In this document: positions 41,487 to 50,363 of the stretch, piece after piece
Layout: the number at the start of each line of letters is the position of its first letter
How positions within the stretch are numbered: the stretch's first letter is position 1
Origin: Paralvinella palmiformis
Lineage: Eukaryota > Annelida > Polychaeta > Terebellida > Alvinellidae
Length of the DNA: 64,000 nucleotides
Direction: 5' to 3'
Assembly: GCA_025642065.1 (NCBI GenBank)
Contig: JAODUP010000031.1
Span: 693,501 to 757,500 of the forward strand
Program-made: the position numbers and the translations under genes
Notes under the pieces: generated by a model
Database searches by the model: none
Seen by the model: the letters and a program-made list of their open reading frames with translations, nothing else
Told to the model about the DNA's origin: nothing

Positions 41487-43179
41487 AGAGAGAGAGAGAG
41501 AGAGAGAGAGGGAGGAAGATGCTGTGACAAGAGGCGGTGGTGGGGGCGGGCGCGGGCGGGGGGAGTGATATTTGGATGACGGCTAAATCTTTCTATCATG
41601 CCAATGTTATTACGCATATTAAGCAATCATTGCTGTAATATCACCTAACAGCGTCCCGTGTAATGATTCACCAAGTCCGCTGATGTTTAGCTAATGAGCC
41701 TGATACGGAGACAGTGAAGGAGAGCCCAACACAGGACGGGCAAACAAAACGGGCCGGACGGGCCGGGCTGCCAGTCACGTGGCCGCATCTCTGTCATATT
41801 ATTGGCCACTGAGGGTTATATATGACCGAAGCCGGGCACACTCTGTCACATCGTTCCCACGCAGACTATTTATAACGACTACATCATGACGACTGGCTGA
41901 TAAAATGGCCTACTTCGATGCAGCATATTGCTATACCATACCCAAGTTGGAACTGGATTGTCTATTATAGCCAATACAAGTACAATCCAGCATCATTACT
42001 AATTCCTACTGGAATATGCCGCTGTAGTTTATTTCTGTGCTATTTATTTAGATGGATAATCCATAACGAGCCACCTCTACTTACTAAACCGTGAGAAATA
42101 CAACGATTGATGGTGACCGATACGAGCAAATGTTAACTTACTGTATATCCTGTCACCGTTGGTCCACTTGGTGTAGTAAAAACACACACAAGGACAACAC
42201 GTGACAGTTGTACTACGTCGGGTTACTGATAGGACCCATTCCACATGGATGACAACCATCTGGACCCTGGACACACTCTCCCCCATCGGAGACGAAAACC
42301 AATACGGAGAGAAGTCCCGATATATATATATATATATATATATATAATAAAGGGGCTATTATATATCTCCATATAAATTTATCAATGGTAAAGATAACAC
42401 GTACGAGACGACTTTAAAATACCATGAAAATTGTGTGTCATGACAAGCCAACCGTACTATAATAGTTTCGTACCTAATCCTTTATAATCGTACCTTACTT
42501 TGAACGCTTCTTCAATGCCAATTCCCTAAAGTTACAATTTATTTTTAGTTTGTCCCCTCAACAAACGAAATGGGGCGCCTCCGTGGTCTAGCGGTAGCGT
42601 GCTGGACCACAGATCACTACCACCCGTGTTCGAATCCCGGCGTGGCCATATCTGAAGGTTGTTTCGTCTTTCACTTCGTCGGAGGTCGCTCAGCCCATTT
42701 AGCCTACCTTGTGAACAAAAGTGGCCGTAAAACATCAATCATCATCATCATCATCATCATCTCAACAAACGAACAGCGTTCTTACTGCAAAGGATTTTAC
42801 CTATCGGCTGAATTTTTAAAAAGGATGCGTTTGCTCATATCCCCTTTTAAGAGAGAGAGTTTCTGTTGGGCAGAGGAGGGTACACACTACATGGGAGTTT
42901 TTTTCTCCGGTGGGGGGGAGGGAGTAGGGGTTGTATGTAAACCATACTACAAAGTACAGAGTATTGGGAATGAAATATTGGCACGGATCTCTTTAAAACA
43001 ACCCTTAAATAACCTACTAATGTCCATAAATAAAGGATACTGGCTAATATCTCGTTACTGCTTAGTAAAATCGAGTATATCAATCATAATAATATATAGT
43101 AAGTGACTATAGTATTTTCAATTACATTAGGTTGGGTAGGGTTCAATTGCTTAACCTCGGTACTGGTCACACTTGTAAC

Positions 43180-43224
<45 letters not shown>

Positions 43225-44206
43225 TATATTTAATAAAGCACCCTTACTAGCAGAAGCCATTCAAAGGCGCTGTACGAATAACATGTAATATGATAATAGT
43301 TAATACCCACAATGTCACAAGGTGCAAAAACAGGGCACGTTCGTGAATATGAAATTGTCAAAAAATATACATAAAACATTCTGCTTATCTGTCTAATACT
43401 TAAACACATGGTCCAAAGGCGACAGCACACGGATACTAATATAACAAAATACAGATACAAGCCAGATTTAGACGCCGTATTTACAAGTATACATAATACA
43501 TTAAATACTATGGTTTATTGTAAACCCTGTCTACCTGAAGCCGGTATATGTTACCCGTATACTTACTCCCTTGACGAGTTATAAATCTAATTAGATCAAA
43601 GCTTTGATGTTATATTTGGTGCTGTGGGAGTTAGACGGACTAAAGAGATGTACTAGTTCACTTGTACCCGGGGTTAATGCTTCATGTTACAGTCAGTGGC
43701 CCGCCAACATAGAAAACATCATAACCGACTGATCTACATACTGATCTACATAGTACATATACTGGTGGTGGATCAATGGTGATCCTGTAACCGTGTATCG
43801 GGCACTAGACTGTGTTGGTCTCCATATAAGGATCCTCATTAATAACACAGACACATCCCTATAACGTTCAGCAGGGTCGGTTTAGCCCGGCTAGTAGAGT
43901 GCTTGCTACACTTAGCAACAGATTATAGGTTCTATCCACAGTGGCATCGTTCTAAAAGCTATGTAACTACCATCGTTGGCCACTAAATGGCTCAGACCAT
44001 CTTACTCCACTCTAACTATCTACTTGACCGAGGGTCAGAGACAGTATATGTAAATTAGCTGCTTTATGGGGCAAGTTAAGTAGGTTACATAACAACGATA
44101 ATGATACAATTTCTTAAAGTGCCAAATAGTGGATGAATGAAGTGTGTGTGCGTGCGTGTGTGTGTGTGTGTGTGTACATGCGCGTACCTGTTTGTGTATG
44201 TGTACA

Positions 44207-44279
<73 letters not shown>

Positions 44280-44365
44280 CATGTTTGGATGTCTGTGTGT
44301 ACATCAGCATTTACGTGGGTGTATGTCTCGGGGGGGGGGGGTACGTATACATGTTTGGGTGTGTG

Positions 44366-44400
<35 letters not shown>

Positions 44401-46874
44401 TATATTCACATCAGGATAGCTGTCTGCATATGTATTACGTGCCTTGTAACAACAATAACAACATCACTGGTCCATCATTAACCCATTTGTCTGTTCTACT
44501 AATGAGCGTATCTGAAGTGTGAAACACCTTAAATGTGTAATTCACTCTTCCAACAACGCCTGCCTTACACACTACTGCTAGGCAATATGTAAATTACTAC
44601 TACTACTACTGTATGGCAGAAACAAGTAAGGGCGTGTGCTTATTAGAAGGGTCCTAAATACCACCAGGATAGTAATTAATATGTTAATAGTAAAGGTCAT
44701 CCTGTCATCAGGTCAGATATGTAAATTAGAAAGTGACAACTTAAACATAACATTAACTTTGTCCGTTGTATATGATAACATGTCATGACTTTCATTTAGG
44801 TAGTCATTTAGAACAATAGTAAATAGAGAGACAGAACTCATCATGACGGCATATCTGTTTTATGATGATCACAATCAGGTCACCCTCTGTAACTTGAACA
44901 ATACATGTGACAATCTAGGAGAACGGCTCTGTGTGAAATGCTGCGTTTTACAGCCACTTTTGGGTACCAGGTAGGCTCAACTGATCAAGCAATATCCAAA
45001 GATATCCAGGCAAAGTGAATCGCAGGTGCTTGAACGCAGGTGCTAGAGGTCTGTGATAAAATACACTACTAGTTCGGCCATGGAAATATCCCCCCCCCTC
45101 TCTCTGCGCGAAAGGATAATACCCCAATTTCCATTACAATAAAGCCAATATTGGATGACTAGGTACTGGTTGATCGCAGAAAGCACAATGCGGCTATTGT
45201 AAACAAAATAAACAACAACAGTTACTATGGCAACAAGAGACTGAAAGCAAATAAAAGACAGACACATTTACAGAGAGCATTCATGCATGGATCCCCAAGG
45301 TCATTTAGAGGACAATGCCATCTATACGTTGGTTATTTAGATAATGATAAACAATTTGGAATACCTCCGTTAGACGAAATTTGGTGGTGAAATTCATAAT
45401 CAATTTTATTTCCAGAGTATTACTCTATGTGTATGAGGACATTGCGTGAGGATAACACACACACTCACAAATACACACACACACACAATCACGCACACAC
45501 AATATTACAATAATCATAACCGATGTATTGTTTGTATTATTGTATACATGTTATCTATGGCGTGCTCCTCCCAGTTATGGCATCTCAGTATCTCCCATTT
45601 GTGCTTCACTACCCGTCTATTAGCTACAACGTTAAAGAGATGACCAAATGCGTATAAGGAGCTCGCCTAAAAGCCTTAAAAGCCAAACGCCACGTGATTC
45701 ATGATGACCAAACTCGGAATAAATGGACGAAACGAATCCGGAGTTGTTGTTTTTTTCTGTGGCGAACTGTGACCGGGAAAAAAGATAATTAAACTAAGCA
45801 AATAGTCCCTCCCCACCGCGGAATGTTACTCAATCGAAGCACGATTACGTACACGATGGAAATATAAATAAAACTCAGCCATACTGCCGACTAGATATGA
45901 CCAAACAGCAGCAGCAGCAGCAGCAGCTGGCCATCTGTACTTGGGCTCAACTGAAATACGGGCCCAACAGTCGAGTGGTCGATTTCTCTCGGCCAACATA
46001 ATCCAAAACTAGCACCGAACGGCCAGGGATCAAGTCGTATTAGGGCGAAGTGACTCGGCCAAACGACGGGGAGAGAGGGATCACTCGATAGGAATCGAGT
46101 ACTACATTCTGGCACACGGTTGTACTCCTGGCTGGAGGAGGAGAGCCAGAAGGTTGAGCTTTAGGCCTCCGGAGAGCAGTCGCTTCCGACAGTGGTCCGG
46201 ACATTAACCCGGATCACTGTTTGGCTAAATTAGTCCTGGTGGACGATAGTTGGCAGCGAAAAGGCCATCATCAGAAAGCCATCAACTTAGTGATTGTTTT
46301 AGACTAATCCCAACCCCCCCCCTCCACCAAAAAAAAAAACAGGAAAGAAACTGATCTCTCTCTCTCTCTCTCTCTCTCTGTACTAAAGTTATATTGCCGC
46401 CGGCATAACGCTAAATCGGTGGAATATGCGTTTATAATAAACTGACTTTAATGTGTATTGTTAGTTCGTTTTTACGAGTTAGTCAGTGAGTGTGTGAGTG
46501 AAATGTTCTACAGTCATTTTTGGGCATATCATAAGTTAAAGAGGCTAAGGGACCTCCAAAGGTAATGAGGCTAAGTGTGTGTGTGTGTGTGGGGGGGGGG
46601 GGAATACTGCTTTTATGTCATGGAATCGAACCACCCCCGATGTGTGTGAGTGTATTTGTGTTGATCTACTTTGTTTTCCTCAATTACTAATTATCAAACT
46701 ATGGTAGAGTAGCAAGCAAACTATATTAAACAAACAAACAAACAAACAAACAAACAAACATCATACTTCGTGGACGGCATCGTCGACTTCGACCATAAGC
46801 TGTTGCTCCTCGGTGAGAGGAACCGGAGGTTCTTCAGGGCCCGCTTGCCCATTCTCTTTAGCATTATTACTCAT
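14710..46874 (-). CDS. Snap25: SNAP-25 gene, whole coding span (8 coding exons, 7 used per transcript)
   Basis: SNAP-25 supplies two Q-SNARE helices (Qb and Qc) to the neuronal SNARE complex with syntaxin and synaptobrevin, driving synaptic-vesicle and other regulated fusion at the plasma membrane. Seven exons join to 666 nt, or 221 residues: an N-terminal leader of about 25 residues, SN1 helix from about 37 to 95, a linker with C96, C97 and C100, a variable linker to about 148, and SN2 helix from about 152 to 219. The zero-layer glutamines fall at Q65 and Q189. Every intron starts with GT and ends with AG on the minus strand, and phases run 0, 0, 1, 2, 2, 0. Vertebrate SNAP-25 is 206 residues; the extra length here is mainly N-terminal. 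Untranslated exons, promoter and polyadenylation site were not identified. Family assignment is certain by eye; the taxon is inferred. Confidence 0.95.
14779..18073 (-). other. SNAP-25 intron between exons 6 and 7
   Basis: 3.3 kb of non-coding sequence. It holds CA/CG-rich microsatellites near 17010-17050, a (TA)/(TG) tract at 17221-17258, an (AT)n tract at 17921-17942 next to exon 6, and a G-rich stretch near 16495-16535. No further exon or recognisable element was found. Confidence 0.7.
18074..18218 (-). CDS. Snap25: SNAP-25 coding exon 6 (SN2 helix core)
   Basis: A 145-nt exon, phase 2 in and 0 out, encoding [40 protein letters not shown] and QIDRVNQK. This is most of the Qc SNARE helix; the motif MAIDMGNEI followed by QN..QIDR is diagnostic, and Q189 is the zero-layer glutamine. 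The usual vertebrate D-T pair before that Gln is G-G here, a small local oddity. The donor is GTCAGA, less canonical than the others in this gene. A run of (CAA)n on the plus strand lies just outside the acceptor. Confidence 0.95.
18219..18911 (-). other. SNAP-25 intron between exons 5 and 6
   Basis: 693 bp. It contains a CA/GCAC-rich microsatellite at about 18467-18515 and otherwise unique-looking sequence. No additional exon was seen. Confidence 0.75.
18912..19046 (-). CDS. Snap25: SNAP-25 coding exon 5 (inter-helix linker)
   Basis: A 135-nt exon, phase 2 in and 2 out, encoding the flexible linker: [44 protein letters not shown]. The [31 protein letters not shown] pattern is a recognisable SNAP-25 linker and resembles protostome more than vertebrate versions. 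It contains one further cysteine (C143). The 304-bp intron separating it from exon 4 is the shortest in the gene. Donor GTAAGT, acceptor TTTTTCAG. Confidence 0.95.
19351..19468 (-). CDS. Snap25: SNAP-25 coding exon 4 (end of SN1 and cysteine linker)
   Basis: A 118-nt exon entering in phase 1 and leaving in phase 2. It encodes [29 protein letters not shown] and then [10 protein letters not shown], which is layers +1 to +8 of the Qb helix and the start of the linker. C96, C97 and C100 are the probable palmitoylation sites that anchor the protein to the plasma membrane; vertebrate SNAP-25 has four cysteines here. The vertebrate counterpart is exon 5, also 118 nt, the one duplicated as 5a/5b in SNAP25. 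No second copy of it was seen in the surrounding introns. The donor is GTAAGT and the acceptor CTGTAG. Confidence 0.95.
21322..21472. repeat. large imperfect palindrome flanked by (AT)n
   Basis: Arms at 21322-21364 and 21430-21472 are reverse complements with about 40 of 43 bases matching (key motif CTGTATAATCAGGTAATAT). The 65-bp centre is itself partly self-complementary: TTTCAGGTAATAAGTGTATT pairs imperfectly with the other side. Long (AT)n tracts abut both arms (21255-21326 and 21467-21506), followed by (GA)n. It looks like a foldback element or a hairpin-mediated inverted duplication. Confidence 0.8.
24251..24328. repeat. (CAGA)n microsatellite
   Basis: About 19 tetranucleotide units with one interruption (CACAGACAG). 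Confidence 0.97.
25199..25440 (-). CDS. candidate exon of unknown identity (possible SNAP-25 alternative 3' exon or nested gene)
   Basis: A strong splice acceptor (pyrimidine-rich tract ending TTTGTTCAG at 25441-25443) is followed by 80 open codons ending in TAG at 25199. The peptide has a coding-like mixture of residues, for example [26 protein letters not shown] and FVFPRF, with no low-complexity bias, unlike the simple-repeat translation just upstream of the acceptor. The first two bases, GA, complete a codon from a phase-1 donor, which is exactly how exons 3a and 3b end. It sits in the intron after exon 3b on the same strand. The pattern of a helix followed by a YALFVLE strand is loosely like a Ras-association/ubiquitin-like fold, but I do not recognise a family. 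No polyadenylation signal was seen close by. It could also be the last exon of a gene nested in the intron. Confidence 0.35.
26835..29060 (+). mobile_element. degenerate non-LTR retrotransposon (LINE) with endonuclease and reverse transcriptase remnants
   Basis: Plus-strand remnants appear in the expected order. An AP-endonuclease start ([20 protein letters not shown]) is followed by the [10 protein letters not shown] motif, then [17 protein letters not shown] at 27690-27755. A reverse transcriptase core follows at 28349-28690 ([45 protein letters not shown]) and a C-terminal remnant at 28890-29005 ([13 protein letters not shown]). The catalytic box reads YTDD rather than Y/FADD, and stop codons and frameshifts break it repeatedly, so it is inactive. 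The 3' end carries a GCGCTATATTAAAT motif and runs into CA/TA repeats. It sits opposite in sense to SNAP-25 within its intron. The class resembles CR1/L2/Jockey-type LINEs; the exact clade is not determined. Confidence 0.85.
26888..27500 (+). repeat. four tandem copies of a 153-156-bp segment inside the LINE
   Basis: The segment starting AATAAAGAGCATATCATACG recurs at 26888, 27044, 27199 and 27352, almost identical each time. Copies differ by small indels around GTAGTATCAAACAATG versus GTAGTATACAGAACAATG and by one extra T in the first copy. Only the third copy keeps the endonuclease frame through to [10 protein letters not shown]. Confidence 0.9.
29083..29147. repeat. (CA)n(TA)n compound microsatellite
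   Basis: A (CA)n tract followed by about 21 TA units. It ends the degenerate LINE and lies about 100 bp from the exon 3b donor. Confidence 0.95.
29247..29295 (-). CDS. Snap25: SNAP-25 coding exon 3b (divergent alternative of exon 3a)
   Basis: A 49-nt exon encoding [16 protein letters not shown], with the same length, the same phases (0 in, 1 out), the same first codon AGC and the same GGA-G|GTAA donor context as exon 3a. Eight of 16 residues match 3a, and these include all five layer residues (S, G, T, L, Q at positions 1, 5, 8, 12, 15). Surface positions differ: K to Q, D to A, A to V, I to A, R to K, V to Q, M to D and E to R. The acceptor (TTGACAG) has a better pyrimidine tract than 3a. 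Including both exons would shift the frame, so they are inferred to be mutually exclusive. The open frame and splice signals are seen; expression is not. Confidence 0.85.
29296..31184 (-). other. intron separating alternative exons 3a and 3b
   Basis: 1.9 kb between the 3a donor and the 3b acceptor, long enough that steric interference between splice sites cannot enforce exclusivity. It holds a (CAAA)n tract at 29346-29380 close to exon 3b and CA/CG-rich tracts near 30198-30220 and 30840-30870. No other exon-like segment was seen. Confidence 0.7.
31185..31233 (-). CDS. Snap25: SNAP-25 coding exon 3a (canonical version)
   Basis: A 49-nt exon (16 codons plus one base) encoding [16 protein letters not shown], identical to vertebrate SNAP-25 residues 39-54. 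It carries SNARE layers -4 (S), -3 (G), -2 (T), -1 (L) and the zero-layer Q. It enters in phase 0 after exon 2 and leaves in phase 1; the trailing G joins AA of exon 4 to restore glutamate. The donor is GTAAGG. The acceptor is TACTAG with a purine-interrupted, weak pyrimidine tract, preceded by a possible TATTAAC branch site and, 32 nt upstream, an (AT)n tract. Exon 3b is an alternative of the same size 1.9 kb downstream in the transcript. Confidence 0.95.
31265..31302. repeat. (AT)n microsatellite next to exon 3a
   Basis: About 19 AT units lying 32 nt upstream (in transcript sense) of exon 3a, at or just upstream of the branch-site region. Confidence 0.95.
32358..32482. repeat. (TA)n and (TG)n/(CG)n compound microsatellite
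   Basis: A (TA)n block at 32358-32396, then alternating TG/CG sequence at 32417-32482. The purine-pyrimidine alternation is compatible with Z-DNA. Confidence 0.95.
32895..33185. repeat. degenerate short-unit repeat (CAGTCTACTATGCC-like)
   Basis: Variants of CCAGTCTACTA(Y)G(Y)CAGT recur every 15-20 bp or so with spacers. The repeat is old and interrupted; boundaries are approximate. Confidence 0.6.
33545..33765 (+). mobile_element. tRNA-like SINE in SNAP-25 intron 2
   Basis: A GGTGGCTTGGAGGTTAAAAA head is followed by GGGTTCGATTCC, a good box B. A body of about 140 bp follows, with GTAGCTGGGTGGATGCTGAA. Boundaries are approximate. Confidence 0.45.
34382..34440. repeat. (GAGT)n microsatellite
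   Basis: About 8 perfect units followed by imperfect ones. It is the same motif as the tail of some SINEs here, so it may mark a decayed SINE end. Confidence 0.9.
37135..37176 (-). CDS. Snap25: SNAP-25 coding exon 2 (SN1 helix, first part)
   Basis: A 42-nt exon in phase 0/0 encoding [14 protein letters not shown]. Vertebrate SNAP-25 has [14 protein letters not shown] here, so 11 of 14 residues are identical. It provides the -7, -6 and -5 layer positions (T, M and A in place of V) of the Qb helix. It is flanked by an acceptor reading CAG and a GTAA donor. It is far too short to be found as an open frame and was located by the conserved STRRML motif. Confidence 0.95.
38728..38870 (-). mobile_element. 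degenerate SINE of the same family
   Basis: TTTACGATCATTTTTGTGCA, CACGACAGGCTAC and AAGTAACCTTCAAATGTAAT match the family body, and GTTTGAACCTAGGTACC may be the decayed box B region. Divergence is high. Confidence 0.45.
39689..39744. repeat. (CA)n(GA)n compound microsatellite
   Basis: A (CA)n run joins directly to a (GA)n run. A similar CA/GA compound lies at 41456-41510, and a (CG)n(CA)n compound at 40007-40050. Confidence 0.95.
40736..40948 (-). mobile_element. tRNA-headed SINE, same family, minus strand
   Basis: On the minus strand it reads GGGGCGTCTCCGTGGTTTAA, CGGTAGCGCG, box B GTTCGAATCTC, then the same body as the 42.57-kb copy and a (ATC)n-like tail (plus-strand GATGATGACGATGATGATCG at about 40755-40774). 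The two copies form an inverted pair 1.6 kb apart. Confidence 0.8.
42568..42766 (+). mobile_element. tRNA-headed SINE, full-length copy
   Basis: The head carries RNA polymerase III box A (TGGTCTAGCGGTAGCGTG) and box B (GTTCGAATCCC) at tRNA-like spacing. A body containing AGCCCATTTAGCCTACC and GTGAACAAAAGTGGCCGTAA and an (ATC)n tail follow. It inserts in SNAP-25 intron 1 in the opposite sense. It is not a functional tRNA because the 3' acceptor half is missing. Confidence 0.8.
43178..43300 (-). mobile_element. LINE 3' end (same family as the 53.1-kb copy) with (AAT)n tail
   Basis: Read on the minus strand, the sequence GTACAGCGCCTTTGAATGGC, TTCTGCTAGTAAGGGTGCTT, TATTAAATATAC matches the 3' end of the LINE at 53.68-53.74 kb with most bases identical. 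It continues into (ATT)n, the plus-strand (AAT)n at about 43181-43222. Only the 3' terminus is recognisable. Confidence 0.65.
43181..43222. repeat. (AAT)n microsatellite
   Basis: About 14 AAT units forming the tail of a minus-strand LINE 3' end. Another (AAT)n tract lies at 50990-51031. Confidence 0.95.
43868..44040 (+). mobile_element. possible tRNA-like SINE
   Basis: TTTAGCCCGGCTAGTAGAGT, GCTTGCT resembles a box A region, and ATAGGTTCTATCC about 40 bp later resembles box B. The body is short and has no clear tail. Confidence 0.35.
44143..44279. repeat. long (TG)n microsatellite in intron 1
   Basis: Two TG-rich blocks separated by TACATGCGCGTACC; the second is about 33 uninterrupted TG units. 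A (TA)n tract follows at 44369-44396. Confidence 0.97.
46485..46645 (-). mobile_element. degenerate SINE of the same family with GAGT-type tail
   Basis: TTCTACAGTCATTTTTGGGC, ATATCATAAGTTAAAGAGGC and GGGACCTCCAAAGGTAATGA match the family body on the minus strand. The tail side is a GTGAGTG-type repeat, and a (GT)n(G)n tract interrupts the element. It is about 0.1 kb from SNAP-25 exon 1. Confidence 0.45.
46767..46874 (-). CDS. Snap25: SNAP-25 coding exon 1 (start codon)
   Basis: This exon has 36 codons from the ATG at 46874-46872 and ends in phase 0 at a GTATGA donor. It encodes [10 protein letters not shown], a proline/glutamate-rich stretch, and the start of the first SNARE region ([17 protein letters not shown]). 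That corresponds to the vertebrate segment ending ADQLADE, but is about 12 residues longer at the N-terminus and poorly conserved, as is usual for this part of the family. I chose this start because it is the first ATG of an open frame whose 3' end splices in frame to exon 2. A (CAAA)n tract lies just beyond the donor in the intron. A further 5' non-coding exon is likely but not visible. Confidence 0.9.
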
Positions 46875-49522
46875 CCTGTCCAGTCGGGATCCCGAATGTA
46901 CAACGTAATACTAATACTCTCCTACAAGTATCACTTTAACACTCACTCATATATAACTGTACACTGTATTGTGTAAGACATATATTTAGAGGTTCAGCTC
47001 ATTATATCCCAGGTGTGGGGGCTCTCGGGGTGAGCCATTTATATTGATACTCCGTGTACTAGTCCGTCGTGGTAAGCTAACACTGGTATCTGGCTCAAGT
47101 GTTAGTATCCACTGTACCTCTGTAACCGTAGAAAAGTCGGTATCCCTGAAAAGTGACTATTCTGAGCAAATCCTTTGCACAAAAGGACAAATCATAGGTT
47201 ACGTCGTCGATTATCTCTCAGATATGTGTCACAGTCACGCGTGCGCACGTAAAACTTGCTATTTGTTTAATCTCAATTTCCTTGCACGGGGAAGCGTTCT
47301 TCAGCGGGCGGGGGCGGTCCTCGTGACTAATACATACCCCGAGTCGATTGAATCGTAAAAGAAGCACTTACGGAGCACATTAGCCGACAGTAAGTGTTTC
47401 GGCCGTTGCTAATAATCCATTATTGGTGGTTTATAGTATTGCCGCTGGATATGGTAGGACACCACACTAATACTACTACTACCTGACCGAGATGGACACA
47501 GTAACACGACGCCTCAACATCAGCCCAGCTATTGGCAGCTTCTAGACCACATGACAACAAACTGCTCTCATCACAAGTCAATATCGTCCAGTATTATGAA
47601 ACGGCAGCACTGTCGTCCTGGATTTTGAGGAACGGCTTACATTAATACGCCATCAATAAGGTACGTTAACTGTACGGTTATTCGTTGACCAATTCTTTCA
47701 TTATGCCGAATAATCCCAGCTCGGCGCCACTGTTTGGATGGAGGGGCGATCCAGAACTGCGGCGAAACGTTTGATAACGATCCCGATAAGCCGAGTCCCG
47801 GCCGCCGGGTGTCGCTGCCGTGTCGTCAGGTGATCGAGGCACATATCACTCCAATATTACCTGTGATAAACATCAATGACCTGTCGTTCGGGGCTAATAT
47901 CACTACCACTATCACCACCACAAACGGGTAACCTATCAGTTACATCACATCAACACACACAGACACCCACCCACACACACACGCGCGCGCTATTTTAACA
48001 CGCCAATATCGGCCATAAACACCTCATTCAACACAGTCTCCAAATAGTCTCCCTCCACAATGTCCGTCTTGGTGTGACACTTCTTTGTCAAGACGAAATG
48101 ATATTTAGGATCAGACGAGAGACGACATCACCGAAGAAAAGACCTTTCTTCCTCCCCCTCTGGTGATGATGTTGATGATGTTGACGTCGCTGGTGATGAT
48201 TCTTCCAATGGCCCTTCGCAGGTATCCCTTGATCCGTGAACACTTAAGTAATCAGACAAAAGTAATCCGAGCCTTATCCAACAAACAGTACCACGTCGTG
48301 TCCGGGTACAATCCGCGGCTTGACGCCAGAAAGACACGCCGCACACGCAGACACGGGCACACAGACGGAAAGAGACAATCCAGGAGGTCACTCTTTCCGT
48401 GTGCCTATTTTTTCCTATAATTCCTTGACGCCGAGAGGACACAGTCGATGGGAGAGGGCTCTCTTCAATCGACGACGGGCAGCAGTGGCAGCGACAACCT
48501 GATATCGGGCCGTTTTCCTGACAATCAATAGTACTCTCTCCCTCTCTCTCTACAACAGACACCGAGGCATGTGTCAAGCGGCGCTTTCGTTCAGCCAAAC
48601 CATGAACGGAGATGAAGCCACCCTGGCTCTGTGCTCTCATTGGCTGTAATCGCCTGTATTGCTTCCAGTGTGGCTCCCGGTCTATCGCACATTTTTACAC
48701 CCCCCCCACACACCCCCATACCCCCATTCACCCTCGATACGTGGGACGTCATGATGGCGGGGATGAATCCGGTCAAAGATCAATGTGTCTTAACAAAACA
48801 CGACAACGTACTACCTCGAGGTCCCACCTCGGGGTCCCACCTCCCCCCCCCCCGTTCGTCTGGTACTCTTCGAATATCCATTAACCGGACAATAATTGTG
48901 AATTAAATTAATTACTAAATTACAAGTAATCATCGGTGTCCTGATGGATTACGGCATGTATCTGATCCTGATGGGTGTTTCCTAAAATTGAGAACGGCGT
49001 TTTTATGTGCCGTTACCTACACATACATTTACAAACACGCACATAGATACACACGCACGCACGCATGGACACATCAAAAGCCATGATGAATTCGTGTGTT
49101 TCGTGCGTTATATAAGGACCTCATTATTGAGGGACATTGAGAGAAAAATCACCGAGAGAAAAGCGGGAAGAGGGAGAGAGACTGTGTGTTATTAACACCA
49201 CTGAAGGAAGCCTACACTTACAACAGGTACTCCCTGTACTTGCAGCTGTCCTACAGACAGTTCACACTCGGGATGCTTTTATCTCCGAATGATGAATGTT
49301 ACAGTAAACGTGTTACATCAGCCACCTACACAGCGACTTATCACCTCTACCAGTACACACTCTGGGCATTATGATACACATAGACACAGACACACATCTA
49401 TAAACGTCAGTTGTTTAGATCAGTTTTTGTTATGATAACAAATCATCAAACACAAGGTTGTCTGAATGTAAACAGATGATTATAAAGACTGATGAACGAA
49501 ACATGACTGTATTCTTCGATTA

Positions 49523-49537
<15 letters not shown>

Positions 49538-49556
<19 letters not shown>

Positions 49557-49640
49557 ATAGTAATACTAGCAGTAGTAAATGAAGTTTTATTTGCATATTA
49601 TTATTATTATTATTATATAGTAAATGAAGTTTTATTTGCA
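49538..49640. repeat. short tandem duplication around (ATT)n
   Basis: The segment (ATT)n-TATAGTAAATGAAGTTTTATTTGCAT occurs twice (with an insertion of ACTAGCAGTAGTAA in the first copy), about 60 bp apart. Confidence 0.75.
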
Positions 49641-49775
49641 TGTAAACCTATACTCTTCTGGGTCCTACATAACTATCCATAGACATAATGTATAAGTTAT
49701 ATAAAGATATATAGGTTTATAGATGGAAGGATAGATTTATAGATGTAGAGCTTTTAGAACTTTGAGTCAGTACTG

Positions 49776-49813
<38 letters not shown>

Positions 49814-50207
49814 CATTGTCTCTACATTGTGTAGATACTGCCTCTATAATTGTCTCTACATTGGTTAAAAGCCACCTTCACAATCTCTGTATTATACAGC
49901 CTCTAGATTACATACACTCTATTTGAGTATTTCCATTGATTACCTATAGTAATACAAGCGCCATACTTTATCTATAATAATTTATTCTAGCTTCTATACT
50001 TTCTCTATATTGGTTCCACCAGTATCAGCCTACCTACTGCAGGCTGACTATTATATAATTCATTGTTAAGATGTCCCCAGAGTTCTAACCACCACATTAC
50101 TACAAGCTATAACGCTGTCTGTCTGTCTGTCTGTCTAGGCTCGTGTGGGCACATTTTTCATCTTATTTCTGAGCTGTTTCACGCCATTAATTGTGTGGCT
50201 GTATGTG

Positions 50208-50226
50208 CATGCCTGTGTGTGTATGC

Positions 50227-50271
<45 letters not shown>

Positions 50272-50272
50272 C

Positions 50273-50359
<87 letters not shown>
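50208..50359. repeat. long (TG)n microsatellite upstream of SNAP-25
   Basis: About 150 bp of TG repeats with two identical ATGCCC interruptions (50223 and 50269), implying that a repeat block was duplicated. Confidence 0.97.

Positions 50360-50363
<4 letters not shown>

Larger units (their letters stand above)
37177..46766 (-). other. SNAP-25 intron 1
   Basis: 9.6 kb first coding intron. It contains two clear SINE copies at 40.7 and 42.6 kb, degenerate ones at 38.7 and 46.5 kb, a LINE 3' end at 43.2 kb, a (TG)n tract at 44.15-44.28 kb and several CA/GA tracts. Apart from these I see no exon. First introns often hold enhancers, but nothing specific is visible. Confidence 0.65.

Noticed and set aside
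42568..42645. Possible functional tRNA gene (box A and box B present)
   Set aside because: It lacks a pairing acceptor stem and continues into a repeated body with an (ATC)n tail, and related copies occur nearby, so it is a SINE head. The same reasoning was applied to the 4.5-, 33.5- and 55.7-kb candidates.
44035..44481. Cys-Val and His-Thr repeat frames on both strands
   Set aside because: They are translations of the (TG)n/(CA)n microsatellite. The same applies to the block at 50.06-50.40 kb and to Tyr-Ile repeats over (AT)n tracts.
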